Source: Candidatus Woesearchaeota archaeon (GTDB lineage Archaea; Nanobdellota; Nanobdellia; Woesearchaeales; JACPBV01). Taken from it: 7,079 nt of DNA. The translations under genes were made by a program, and so were the position numbers. This document shows positions 1 through 5,283 of the stretch, one piece after another (position 1 is the stretch's first letter; every line of letters begins with the position of its first letter). Where the stretch lies: contig JACPBU010000073.1 in the NCBI GenBank assembly GCA_016180165.1, forward strand, positions 1 through 7,079, written 5' to 3'. The notes beneath the pieces are model-generated. The model made no database searches, was not told the origin of the DNA, and saw nothing but the letters and a program-made list of their open reading frames with translations.

Positions 1-1
1 G

Positions 2-685
2 AAGACGGGCCTGGGGAAGAAAGTCAAGGCAGGTGAGATAACATCGATAGAGGAGATTCTGGACAAAGGGTACAAGATTCTTGAGGCTGAGATTGTTGAT
101 GCGCTCGTGCCTGGATTGGCGACCGAGCTTCTCTTTATTGGCCAGTCAAAAGGTAAGTTTGGCGGTGGCCAGAGGAGAGTGTTTAAGCAGACACAGAAGA
201 AGACTGCCGAGGGGAACAAGCCCCATTTCGCTGCAATGTGCATCGTCGGTAACCTTGATGGGTATCTGGGCATTGGTTACGGAAAAAGCAAAGAGACTGT
301 CCCGAGCAGGGAAAAAGCGATGAGGAATGCCAAGATTCATATTATGAAGATGAGGAGGGGATGTGGCTCATGGCAGTGTGGATGCGGCCAGCCTCACTCG
401 ATACCATGCAAGATCCAGGGAAGATGCGGCTCCTGCAGGATAACCCTGATGCCTGCTCCTAAGGGTGCTGGCCTGAAGATTGAAAGGGAATGTGCAAAGG
501 TCCTGAAGCTGGTCGGCATTAAGGATATCTGGTCTATTACCAATGGCCAGACAAGGACAAAAACAAACATGATCGCAGCATGCATCGAGGCGCTGAAGAA
601 ACTTGTCGCTATGAAGATCCCGGCAAAGCAGATAAGCGCGTTAGGCATCGCTGAAGGAAAGATTGGGGAAGGTAACCATGGGTAA
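2..685 (+). CDS. rpsE: 30S ribosomal protein uS5 (S5), 5' partial
   Basis: Small-subunit protein that helps form the decoding and mRNA-entry region. The reading frame is open from base 2 with no start codon inside, so the N-terminus lies outside the window; 227 residues are visible. Family features are the archaeal-type segment ITSIEEIL...EAEIVDALVP near the left edge, the dsRBD-like domain with CIVGNLDGYLGIGYGKSKE, the signature RRGCGSWQCGCGQPHSIP, and the C-terminal fold with PAPKGAGL and GIKDIWSITNGQTRTKTN. The usual archaeal Cys cluster appears enlarged, with six Cys between 362 and 436, two of them (in IPCK and CGSC) at positions I recall as normally non-Cys. The tail after ALKKL is about 30 residues. 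It overlaps uL30 by 8 bp, consistent with translational coupling. The identification is secure; the metal-binding idea is inference. Confidence 0.97.
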   Translation, partial: KTGLGKKVKAGEITSIEEILDKGYKILEAEIVDALVPGLATELLFIGQSKGKFGGGQRRVFKQTQKKTAEGNKPHFAAMCIVGNLDGYLGIGYGKSKETVPSREKAMRNAKIHIMKMRRGCGSWQCGCGQPHSIPCKIQGRCGSCRITLMPAPKGAGLKIERECAKVLKLVGIKDIWSITNGQTRTKTNMIAACIEALKKLVAMKIPAKQISALGIAEGKIGEGNHG

Positions 686-1160
686 GCTCGCAGTTATCAG
701 GTTGAGGGGAGGCATCGGATCCCACCATAGCATCAGGGATACGCTCCGCCACCTCCGCCTGGAATCGAAAAATGCCTGCATCCTCATCGTAGATACCCCA
801 AGTGTAAGAGGCATGCTTCATAAAGCAAAAGATTATATCACCTTTGGAGAAGTTGATGATGCGATGGTCAATCTTCTGTATGCAAAAAAAAGCAGGCCCT
901 ATCTTGGCCGGATTAAGGATGCAAAAGGCAAGGAAGATTTCAGCAGGAGATTTCGCGAAGTTAATGGTAAAAAGATTATGCCTTTTTTTCGCCTGGCAAA
1001 TCCCCGCGGAGGATTTGAGCGCAAGGGCATCAAAGTAGGGTTTAATGCTGGAGGCGCCCTTGGAGACAGGGGCAAGGATATTAATAGGCTTTTGGAAAAG
1101 ATGATTAATAATGATGATATTCATGGTAATGAAATAATTTCCGGCAAGGGAACTAAATAA
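678..1160 (+). CDS. rpmD: 50S ribosomal protein uL30 (L30), archaeal long form
   Basis: Large-subunit protein of 160 residues, matching the long archaeal/eukaryotic (L7e-type) form rather than the roughly 60-residue bacterial one. Visible motifs are LAVIRLRG (4-11), DTPSVRGMLHKAKDYITFGEVD (39-60, read as two halves) and, in the C-terminal extension, FFRLANPRGGFERKGI followed by GGALGDRGKDINRLLEKM. The ATG at 678 is chosen over an in-frame TTG at 663 because MGKLAVIRLRG matches the family N-terminus and a GGGGAAGG purine stretch (665-672) lies 5 nt upstream. The gene starts inside the uS5 stop region. The stop codon (1158-1160) directly abuts a 12-13 bp inverted repeat. Normally uL15 follows immediately; here a 190-bp gap intervenes. 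Confidence 0.96.
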   Translation: MGKLAVIRLRGGIGSHHSIRDTLRHLRLESKNACILIVDTPSVRGMLHKAKDYITFGEVDDAMVNLLYAKKSRPYLGRIKDAKGKEDFSRRFREVNGKKIMPFFRLANPRGGFERKGIKVGFNAGGALGDRGKDINRLLEKMINNDDIHGNEIISGKGTK

Positions 1161-1203
1161 TAGCAAATCTCATTGTTTATAGAACATTTGTGAGATTTGC
1201 TAT
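1160..1203. repeat. Hairpin element H1 (paired-hairpin family)
   Basis: Perfect 12-bp inverted repeat: left arm TAGCAAATCTCA at 1161-1172, right arm TGAGATTTGCTA at 1191-1202, extendable by the A1160/T1203 pair. It encloses an 18-nt loop (1173-1190). On the minus strand it reads stem, CACAAATGTT, seven to eight variable bases, ATG, stem, the same layout as H2 and as H3 at 4382-4421. No T-tract follows, which argues against a simple terminator. It starts at the last base of the uL30 stop codon. The function is unknown; the structure itself is directly visible. Confidence 0.85.
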
Positions 1204-1204
1204 A

Positions 1205-1251
1205 ATAGTAAATTGCATATAACAAGTTCCAATATTTGTGCAATTTACTAT
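1205..1251. repeat. Hairpin element H2 (paired-hairpin family)
   Basis: Perfect 13-bp inverted repeat: ATAGTAAATTGCA at 1205-1217 and its complement at 1239-1251, with a 21-nt loop (1218-1238). It is a diverged tandem copy of H1: the stretch at 1186-1207 recurs at 1234-1255 (48-bp offset, 19 of 22 bases equal by eye). The stem differences from H1 are compensated on the opposite arm. The loop on the minus strand contains CACAAATATT, identical over 10 bases to H3 3.2 kb away. Confidence 0.85.
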
Positions 1252-1255
1252 AATA
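1246..1255 (+). promoter_or_regulatory. Candidate TATA-like box before uL15
   Basis: The AT-rich TACTATAATA lies at the outer base of hairpin H2. If used, transcription would start near 1275-1280 and give a leader of about 70-75 nt before uL15. A second TATAATA copy sits at 1201-1207, between H1 and H2. It is weakly supported because the sequence is also explained as part of the repeat, and no clear upstream BRE is seen. Confidence 0.3.
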
Positions 1256-1350
1256 AGAGTATGAACAAAGATGATTAAAGATAAGGATGATAACAGGTAA
1301 AGACAGTCAGAGAGAGTCAGGAAGACAAAACAAAGGCAGGATGTTGAAGC
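1256..1350 (+). promoter_or_regulatory. Purine-rich leader of uL15, similar to eL14 leader
   Basis: Non-coding, purine-rich stretch between H2 and the uL15 start. By eye it shares ordered blocks with the region before eL14 (4464-4534): AAG..TAT..GAA then GATGAT, AGAGAGT (1311-1317 vs 4492-4498), TCAGRAAGA (1317-1325 vs 4504-4512), and TGTTGAAG directly before the start codon (1342-1349 vs 4527-4534). Only one base separates TGTTGAAG from the ATG here, none in eL14. No strong Shine-Dalgarno is present at normal spacing. It could be a shared control leader; the function is inferred. Confidence 0.45.
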
Positions 1351-1896
1351 ATGGTCGTAAATAAAAGAAAAAAATTCAGCAGGATGCGGGGCTCCCACAC
1401 CCACGGGTGGGGCTCAAAGAAGAAGCACAGGGGCTCGGGCAACAGGGGAGGGTTTGGCATGGCTGGCACAGGAAAAAAAGCCGACCAAAGGAAGACGCAG
1501 ATATGGCAGGATCCCCATTATTTTGGAAAGTATGGCTTCACCCCATTGAGGAGATTGAAGTCCCCCTGCCGTGCAATAAACATTGATGACATGCTGATAA
1601 TGGCTGGTATTTCAGAAAAGGCGCAAAAAAGCTTAAAAGTGATGAAAAAAGAGAAGGGCACGAAAGAAAAAGATTCCAAAGAGAAGAAGAGCGATGTAAG
1701 TAGTATGATGGTGATAGACCTGACAAAGCAGGGGTATGACAAGCTGCTCGGGAGGGGTGCTCTCGGGCAGAAGGTGAAAGTTATTGTGAAGTTCGCTTCT
1801 GCAAATGCAGTTGAAAAGATAACTGGTGCAGGAGGAGAGATAATCCTTTCTACGCAAGCAGGAAAAAATGGAAATAATAAAAAAGATAATCAATAA
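1351..1896 (+). CDS. rplO: 50S ribosomal protein uL15 (L15)
   Basis: Large-subunit assembly protein that threads a basic N-terminal arm through 23S rRNA. Residues 1-45 show the archaeal/eukaryotic (L27a-type) signature: KRKKFSRMRGSHTHGWGSKKKHRG, a Gly-rich turn, GGFGMAGTGKKADQ. PHYFGKYGF at 55-63 is also typical. The globular C-terminal half is recognisable (INIDDML, VIDLTKQGYDKLLGRG, VIVKFASANAVEKI..AGGEI). At 181 residues it is longer than the roughly 140-150 usual in archaea; the excess is mainly a Lys/Glu/Ser linker at about 96-116 and a polar tail (171-181). The ATG at 1351 fits the family start. Its 3' end overlaps secY by 29 bp, and it is separated from uL30 by the hairpin-bearing gap. 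Confidence 0.96.
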   Translation: MVVNKRKKFSRMRGSHTHGWGSKKKHRGSGNRGGFGMAGTGKKADQRKTQIWQDPHYFGKYGFTPLRRLKSPCRAINIDDMLIMAGISEKAQKSLKVMKKEKGTKEKDSKEKKSDVSSMMVIDLTKQGYDKLLGRGALGQKVKVIVKFASANAVEKITGAGGEIILSTQAGKNGNNKKDNQ

Positions 1897-3277
1897 TCTT
1901 CCTGAAGTTGCTCCTCCCACCCAAAGGAGATTGTCTTTCAAGGAAAAGCTGAAATGGACATCTCTCGTGCTGGTGATTTATTTCATTCTGGGATTGATGC
2001 CCCTGTTCGGGCTCGGCCAGAATGAGCTTCAGCGCTTTGAATTTCTCTCGATCATCCTTGCTGCCCAGTTTGGCTCAATTATCTCCTTAGGCATTGGCCC
2101 GATTGTCACCGCATCGATTGTGCTCCAGCTTGTCAACGGCTCCGGGCTGTACAAATTTGACCTGGCAACTCCCGATGGGAAGAAAAATTTCCAGGGAGTC
2201 CAAAAGCTTCTTGCTATTTTTTTCATTATCTTTGAGGCAGCTATCTATGTGTTTATGGGCGGGCTTGCCCCTTCGGAAAGCTTGCAGGGCTCAGGCTTCT
2301 TTTTCCAGATGCAGTTGATGCTGGTTTTCCAGCTTTTCATCGGCGGGATGCTGATCCTGCTCTTGGACGAGGTCGTGAGCAAATGGGGGTTTGGCTCAGG
2401 CATTTCCCTGTTCATCGCTGCAGGTGTCTCGACGGAGATATTTGTCCAGGCATTCAACTGGCTTCCAGGGCCCGGTGGTTTGAGCGGAGTCACCTATGCG
2501 GTCGGAGCCATCCCTGCGCTGGTCCAGGCATTGGCCGCAGGCGATCCGACGACAGCAGGGATTAAGATTGCGACAATAGTTGCGACAGTGGTGATTTTTG
2601 CTGCCGCAGTCTACGCACAGGCGATGAAGATTGAGATTCCCCTGAGCTTTGGAAGGATCCGCGGCCACGGTATCCGTTGGCCTCTCGCTTTTATCTACAC
2701 CTCGAATATTCCGGTCATCCTTGTCGCTGCGCTCATGGCTAACTTTCAGTTATGGGGGAGATTGATGCAGAACCTGATTGGGCCGAATATGTTCGCCCGT
2801 TTCAGTGAATCGACTGGCCAGCTCACTGGCGGCCTTATCTTTTGGATACAATCCCCCAACCTGGTCAGCAACCTGGTCACGGGCTCATTCACGGGAAGCC
2901 AGATTACCCAGGCTTTGGTCTACATCCTGTTCATGGTCGCTGGCTCGATAGTGTTCAGTATTTTTTGGGTCCAGACTGCGGGGATGGATGCAAGATCCCA
3001 GGCTCAGCATATCATGTCCTCGGGCCTGCAGATTCCCGGATTTAGGCGTGATGAAAGGGTGCTTGAGCATCTGTTGCAGCGCTATATCTGGCCTTTGACG
3101 ATAATGGGTGCGACCGCTGTTGGGCTCCTCGCAGCGCTTGCTGATGTTTCCGGAGCATTATCGAGGGGAACAGGGATACTCCTTGCGGTCATGATTATCT
3201 ATCGCCTGTATGAGGACATCGCTCAGCAGCATATGCTTGATATGTTTCCAGCAATGCGGAAGTTCATGGGTGGCTAA
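1868..3277 (+). CDS. secY: Preprotein translocase subunit SecY (Sec61 alpha)
   Basis: Pore-forming subunit of the SecYE-beta channel, which moves unfolded proteins across, and membrane proteins into, the cytoplasmic membrane. 469 residues, somewhat longer than the roughly 430-440 typical of archaeal SecY. The N-terminal amphipathic helix (LPEVAPPTQR..SFKEKLKWT) precedes TM1 (about 30-48); the plug and TM2 region is at 58-90 (FGSIISLGIGPIVTASIV), TM4-5 at 147-192, the basic cytosolic loop RIRGHGIRWP at 263-272, TM7 at 273-292, TM8 at 347-369, the second ribosome-binding loop GFRRDERVLEHLLQRY at 391-406, and TM9-10 at 408-446. Extra length lies in the external segments near 197-230 and 295-345. 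The ATG at 1868 is preceded by AGGA at 1860-1863. It overlaps uL15 by 29 bp and abuts the next gene; adenylate kinase, common next to archaeal secY, is absent. Confidence 0.98.
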   Translation: MEIIKKIINNLPEVAPPTQRRLSFKEKLKWTSLVLVIYFILGLMPLFGLGQNELQRFEFLSIILAAQFGSIISLGIGPIVTASIVLQLVNGSGLYKFDLATPDGKKNFQGVQKLLAIFFIIFEAAIYVFMGGLAPSESLQGSGFFFQMQLMLVFQLFIGGMLILLLDEVVSKWGFGSGISLFIAAGVSTEIFVQAFNWLPGPGGLSGVTYAVGAIPALVQALAAGDPTTAGIKIATIVATVVIFAAAVYAQAMKIEIPLSFGRIRGHGIRWPLAFIYTSNIPVILVAALMANFQLWGRLMQNLIGPNMFARFSESTGQLTGGLIFWIQSPNLVSNLVTGSFTGSQITQALVYILFMVAGSIVFSIFWVQTAGMDARSQAQHIMSSGLQIPGFRRDERVLEHLLQRYIWPLTIMGATAVGLLAALADVSGALSRGTGILLAVMIIYRLYEDIAQQHMLDMFPAMRKFMGG

Positions 3278-4024
3278 ATGTTTGAAAATCTTCTCAATCC
3301 GGTCCTGAACCCATTGCTTGCTCTTCCATTATTAGCAGTGGTGATACTCCTTTCATTCCTGATAACATTGATTATTACTTTGATATACAAGTATTCGACT
3401 AACCAGGATTTGATGAAACAGCTCAAGGAAGAGACCAAGGAGCTCCAGAAAGAGATGAAGCTGCTGAAAGACAATCCGGCCCGCATGATGGAAATCCAGC
3501 GCCAGGCTATGGCCACCAACATGAAATATATGAAGCAGTCCTTTCGCTCAACATTGTACACTTTCATCCCCATCATCCTGTTGTTTGGCTGGATGAACGC
3601 CCACCTCCAGTTTGAGCCATTGCGCCCAAATGCTGAATTTACCCTCTCTGTGGCGTTCCAAAATTCGTTCACAGGGGATGTTGCACTAGACCCCCCAAAA
3701 GGGATTTCAGTCATCGGCCCCGGCAACAGGACTGCCCAGGACGGATTAGCCACCTTTGTCCTCAAAGGGAGCGAGGGAGATTATGCTCTCCCGATAAAAG
3801 CGGCCGGAAAAGAGTATCTGAAAGAGATTAAGATTACAGGAGGAAAAGAATATGTGGCTCCGCTGAAAGCGGTGAATGATGAGGCGGTAAAGCAGATCAC
3901 GCTGGGAAACAAGGAGATCAAGCTCATCAATATCTTTGGCTGGAAGCTCGGATGGCTGGGGACATATATTATCCTCTCGATCATTTTCAGCACAGCCTTA
4001 AGAAAGCTTTTTAAAGTGTATTGA
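3278..4024 (+). CDS. DUF106 / EMC3-TMCO1-like membrane insertase (Oxa1 superfamily)
   Basis: Likely YidC/Oxa1/EMC3-superfamily protein that helps insert membrane proteins, acting beside SecY. Of 248 residues, TM1 is at about 16-38, a charged coiled-coil hairpin at 41-70 (DLMKQLKEETKELQKEMKLL read in part), then the family-like stretch NMKYMKQSFRS and TM2 with PIILLFGWM (91-107), and TM3 at 218-238 ending SIIFSTALRKLFKVY. The N-out topology and the coiled coil between TM1 and TM2 are the DUF106 hallmarks. The unusual part is the region of about 105 residues between TM2 and TM3 (110-215), predicted outside the cell and beta-rich, with an Ig/carboxypeptidase-regulatory-like look (FTLSVAFQNSFTGDV, GISVIGPGN, YALPIKAAGKEYLKEIKI). 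The ATG directly follows the secY stop with no gap, so the two are almost surely cotranscribed. The family call is strong; the substrate is unknown. Confidence 0.85.
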   Translation: MFENLLNPVLNPLLALPLLAVVILLSFLITLIITLIYKYSTNQDLMKQLKEETKELQKEMKLLKDNPARMMEIQRQAMATNMKYMKQSFRSTLYTFIPIILLFGWMNAHLQFEPLRPNAEFTLSVAFQNSFTGDVALDPPKGISVIGPGNRTAQDGLATFVLKGSEGDYALPIKAAGKEYLKEIKITGGKEYVAPLKAVNDEAVKQITLGNKEIKLINIFGWKLGWLGTYIILSIIFSTALRKLFKVY

Positions 4025-4052
4025 AACTGTTTCCAAAGAGAATGTGAAGATT

Positions 4053-4325
4053 ATGGCAGCAACAATTTTTAAGCAATCGAGGAGTTTTAGGGTAGTGAAG
4101 GTCAAGGCCCCCGGCAACAGGATAGTTGTCCATTGGAGGAAAAGAAACCCCAAAGGAGCCCACTGTGGAAAGTGTGGCACGTTGCTGAATGGCATGCCTA
4201 GATTGAGGCCCGTTGAATTGAACAAGCTCTCCAAATCGCAGAAGCGGCCAGAGAGGCCATATGGCGGGATGTTATGCAGCTCATGCACCAGGCAGGTCTT
4301 TATTGAAAAGGCAAGGGCAAAATAA
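4053..4325 (+). CDS. rpl34e: 50S ribosomal protein eL34 (L34e)
   Basis: Archaeal/eukaryotic-specific large-subunit protein, 90 residues, the usual archaeal length. It shows the zinc-ribbon pair CGKC and CSSC, the strongly conserved block GMPRLRPVELNKLSKSQKR followed by PERPYGGMLC, and the N-terminal RSFRVVKVKAPGNRIVVHWRKR. The ATG at 4053 is favoured over an in-frame GTG at 4044, because GTGAAG around 4044-4049 then works as a Shine-Dalgarno about 5 nt upstream and the MAATIFKQSRSFR start fits the family. It follows the DUF106 gene by 28 bp. In many archaea cytidylate kinase comes next; here a 209-bp hairpin-bearing gap precedes eL14. Confidence 0.96.
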   Translation: MAATIFKQSRSFRVVKVKAPGNRIVVHWRKRNPKGAHCGKCGTLLNGMPRLRPVELNKLSKSQKRPERPYGGMLCSSCTRQVFIEKARAK

Positions 4326-4372
4326 GGCTGGTGATGGATTAACAAGGGGAGTGTAAAAAGAGAAGGGGAAGA

Positions 4373-4381
4373 TTATATATA
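4373..4381 (+). promoter_or_regulatory. Candidate TATA box before eL14
   Basis: TTATATATA lies just upstream of H3 after a purine-rich run (AAGGGGA occurs twice, near 4344 and 4363). A start site about 25 nt downstream would fall inside the H3 loop, so the element could overlap or block the transcription start. It is a good match to an archaeal TATA consensus but untested. Confidence 0.5.
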
Positions 4382-4422
4382 GCTAACGACACAAATATTT
4401 AGACAAAAGTATGTCGTTTGCT
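4381..4422. repeat. Hairpin element H3 (paired-hairpin family)
   Basis: Inverted repeat with an 11-bp stem containing one T/T mismatch: AGCTAACGACA at 4381-4391 against TGTCGTTTGCT at 4412-4422, with a 20-nt loop (4392-4411). On the plus strand it reads TATAG..TAA, three variable bases, CACAAATATT, variable loop, ATG, three matching variable bases, TTTGCT..TTATTA. This is the same order as the minus-strand reading of H1 and H2 at 1160-1251. Confidence 0.8.
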
Positions 4423-4430
4423 TATTACGA

Positions 4431-4463
4431 ACGGACAACAATTGTATAATAATTATTGTCCGT
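4431..4463. repeat. Hairpin element H4 (diverged member)
   Basis: Perfect 8-bp inverted repeat, ACGGACAA at 4431-4438 and TTGTCCGT at 4456-4463. A further AATT/AATT pairing inside and a TAC/GTA pairing outside (4426-4428 with 4466-4468) lie beyond small mismatches. The loop holds TATAATAATTA, another TATA-like stretch. It is adjacent to H3 and resembles it (AACGACA vs AACGGACA), but the loop motif is eroded and its orientation relative to H3 is ambiguous. Confidence 0.65.
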
Positions 4464-4534
4464 AAGTATAGAAGATTGTGATGATGCAAAAAGAGAGTGA
4501 AACTCAGAAAGATGAGAAAGGAGACGTGTTGAAG
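4464..4534 (+). promoter_or_regulatory. Leader of eL14, similar to uL15 leader
   Basis: Purine-rich stretch between H4 and the eL14 start that shares ordered blocks with the uL15 leader, including AGAGAGT, TCAGAAAGA and terminal TGTTGAAG before ATGGT. AAAGGAG at 4517-4523 is a Shine-Dalgarno candidate but lies 11 nt from the ATG. The stretch is open in the eL14 frame from GTG 4478, so part could be translated if an upstream start is used. Confidence 0.45.
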
Positions 4535-5020
4535 ATGGTTCTTGAAATCGGAAGGGTTTGTATAAAGACTGCTGGAAGGGACGCAGGAAAGCATTGCGTA
4601 GTGATTGATATGCTGGACAACAATGTCGCTCTTATTGACGGTGCAACAAGGAGAAGGAAATGCAATATCCTACATCTTGAGCCCACAGCCCGGAAGGTTG
4701 ATATCTCAAAAGATGCGGACCACGAGGCTGTGAAAAAGGCATTTTCTCAGATAGGGATAGATATCAAGGATACCGCTCCTAAAAAAGCAGGCTCAAGGCC
4801 GTCAAAGCAGCCCAGGAAAAAAGAGTATCCTGCAGAGAAGAAAAAGAAAAAGCCAAAAGAGGCTCAGCCCCTTAAAGATGCAGAAAAAAGCAAAGTCATT
4901 GATGTTGTTCCTGAAAAAGAAGTTGAGGTCCAGCCTGAAAAAAATCCGGAACAGAAGAAGAAGGCTGGGAAAACACTTCCAGGTGGCACCACAGTTAAAG
5001 CGCCTTCAAAAAAGCCCTGA
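4535..5020 (+). CDS. rpl14e: 50S ribosomal protein eL14 (L14e) with long basic tail
   Basis: Archaeal/eukaryotic large-subunit protein with an SH3-like (KOW) fold. Residues 1-70 match the family: MVLEIGRVCIKTAGRDAGK, CVVIDMLDNNVALIDG, RRRKCNILHLEPTARKVDI, DHEAVKKAF. Archaeal eL14 is normally about 80-95 residues; this one is 161 because of a low-complexity Lys/Pro/Glu tail (about 80-161, including a KKKKK run near 102-106). The ATG at 4535 is chosen by alignment of MVLEIGRV to the family start and by the TGTTGAAG-ATGGT context shared with uL15. In-frame GTG 4478 and ATGs 4481/4484 would add an 18-19-residue acidic-polar leader that I consider unlikely but possible. The tail may contact rRNA or neighbouring proteins (inference). 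Confidence 0.92.
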   Translation: MVLEIGRVCIKTAGRDAGKHCVVIDMLDNNVALIDGATRRRKCNILHLEPTARKVDISKDADHEAVKKAFSQIGIDIKDTAPKKAGSRPSKQPRKKEYPAEKKKKKPKEAQPLKDAEKSKVIDVVPEKEVEVQPEKNPEQKKKAGKTLPGGTTVKAPSKKP

Positions 5021-5035
5021 CTGGAGAACTGAAGT

Positions 5036-5269
5036 ATGGCATTCGACAAGAACCTGGACAAATGCTTGTTTTCTGAAGTTATAGAATTTGAGACGACAAG
5101 GATAACGGTCGGCGTCTTCCAGTACAATGAAGGCGAGAAGAAGCTGCAGCTTTCCCGTGAAAACAGGACGCAGGATAATGAATGGACATTTGCAAAGCTT
5201 GGCAGGATGTTCAAGGATGAGGCTGAATCTGTCCTCCCCTTGATGCAGAAAGCATTGAAAGTGATGTAG
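5036..5269 (+). CDS. Conserved-looking small protein of unknown function (77 aa)
   Basis: 77 residues starting MAFDKNLDKCLFSEVIEF, then an amphipathic beta-type region (TTRITVGVFQYNEGEKKLQLSR), a polar NRTQDNEW segment, and an LGRM..DEAESVLPLMQKALKVM helix. No signal peptide or membrane segment, so it is probably cytosolic. I have the impression of similar short proteins (MxFDKNLD..., KLQISRE, FAKLGRM) in DPANN archaea but cannot verify this. The beta-sheet plus terminal helix outline, with KLQLSR and LGRM, is loosely reminiscent of PC4-like single-stranded nucleic-acid-binding proteins; that is speculation. It lies 15 bp after eL14 with GGAG at 5023-5026, so it is probably in the same operon. 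Confidence 0.8.
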   Translation: MAFDKNLDKCLFSEVIEFETTRITVGVFQYNEGEKKLQLSRENRTQDNEWTFAKLGRMFKDEAESVLPLMQKALKVM

Positions 5270-5283
5270 CGGTATTCCTTTAT

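Noticed and set aside
663..677. TTG start for uL30 five codons upstream
   Set aside because: The ATG at 678 fits the family N-terminus and has a purine-rich ribosome-binding stretch at good spacing.
609..1166. 185-aa open frame on the minus strand opposite uL30
   Set aside because: It is fully opposite a clear uL30 gene, has no family features, and is explained as a codon shadow.
1160..1203. H1 as a transcription terminator after uL30
   Set aside because: No T-tract follows, archaeal termination does not usually need hairpins, and the conserved loop and second copies are not explained by termination.
1218..1238. Kissing interaction between H1 and H2 loops (GAAC with GTTC, TTGTT with AACAA)
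   Set aside because: The two short matches are in the same order rather than antiparallel, so they cannot form together; 4-5 bp in AT-rich loops is expected by chance.
1160..1251. Tandem hairpins as a small CRISPR array
   Set aside because: Only two units, diverged repeat sequence, arms forming the repeats themselves, no spacers of constant length and no cas genes.
4044..4052. GTG start for eL34
   Set aside because: That GTGAAG is better used as the Shine-Dalgarno for the ATG at 4053, which gives the usual family length.
4478..4534. Upstream GTG/ATG starts adding 17-19 residues to eL14
   Set aside because: The added residues are acidic and low in similarity to the family, and the nucleotide context at 4535 matches that of uL15; kept only as a possibility.
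4864..5214. 116-aa minus-strand open frame across eL14 and the 77-aa gene
   Set aside because: It spans two well-supported plus-strand genes and is Ser/Phe-rich, as expected for the complement of Lys/Glu-rich coding sequence.
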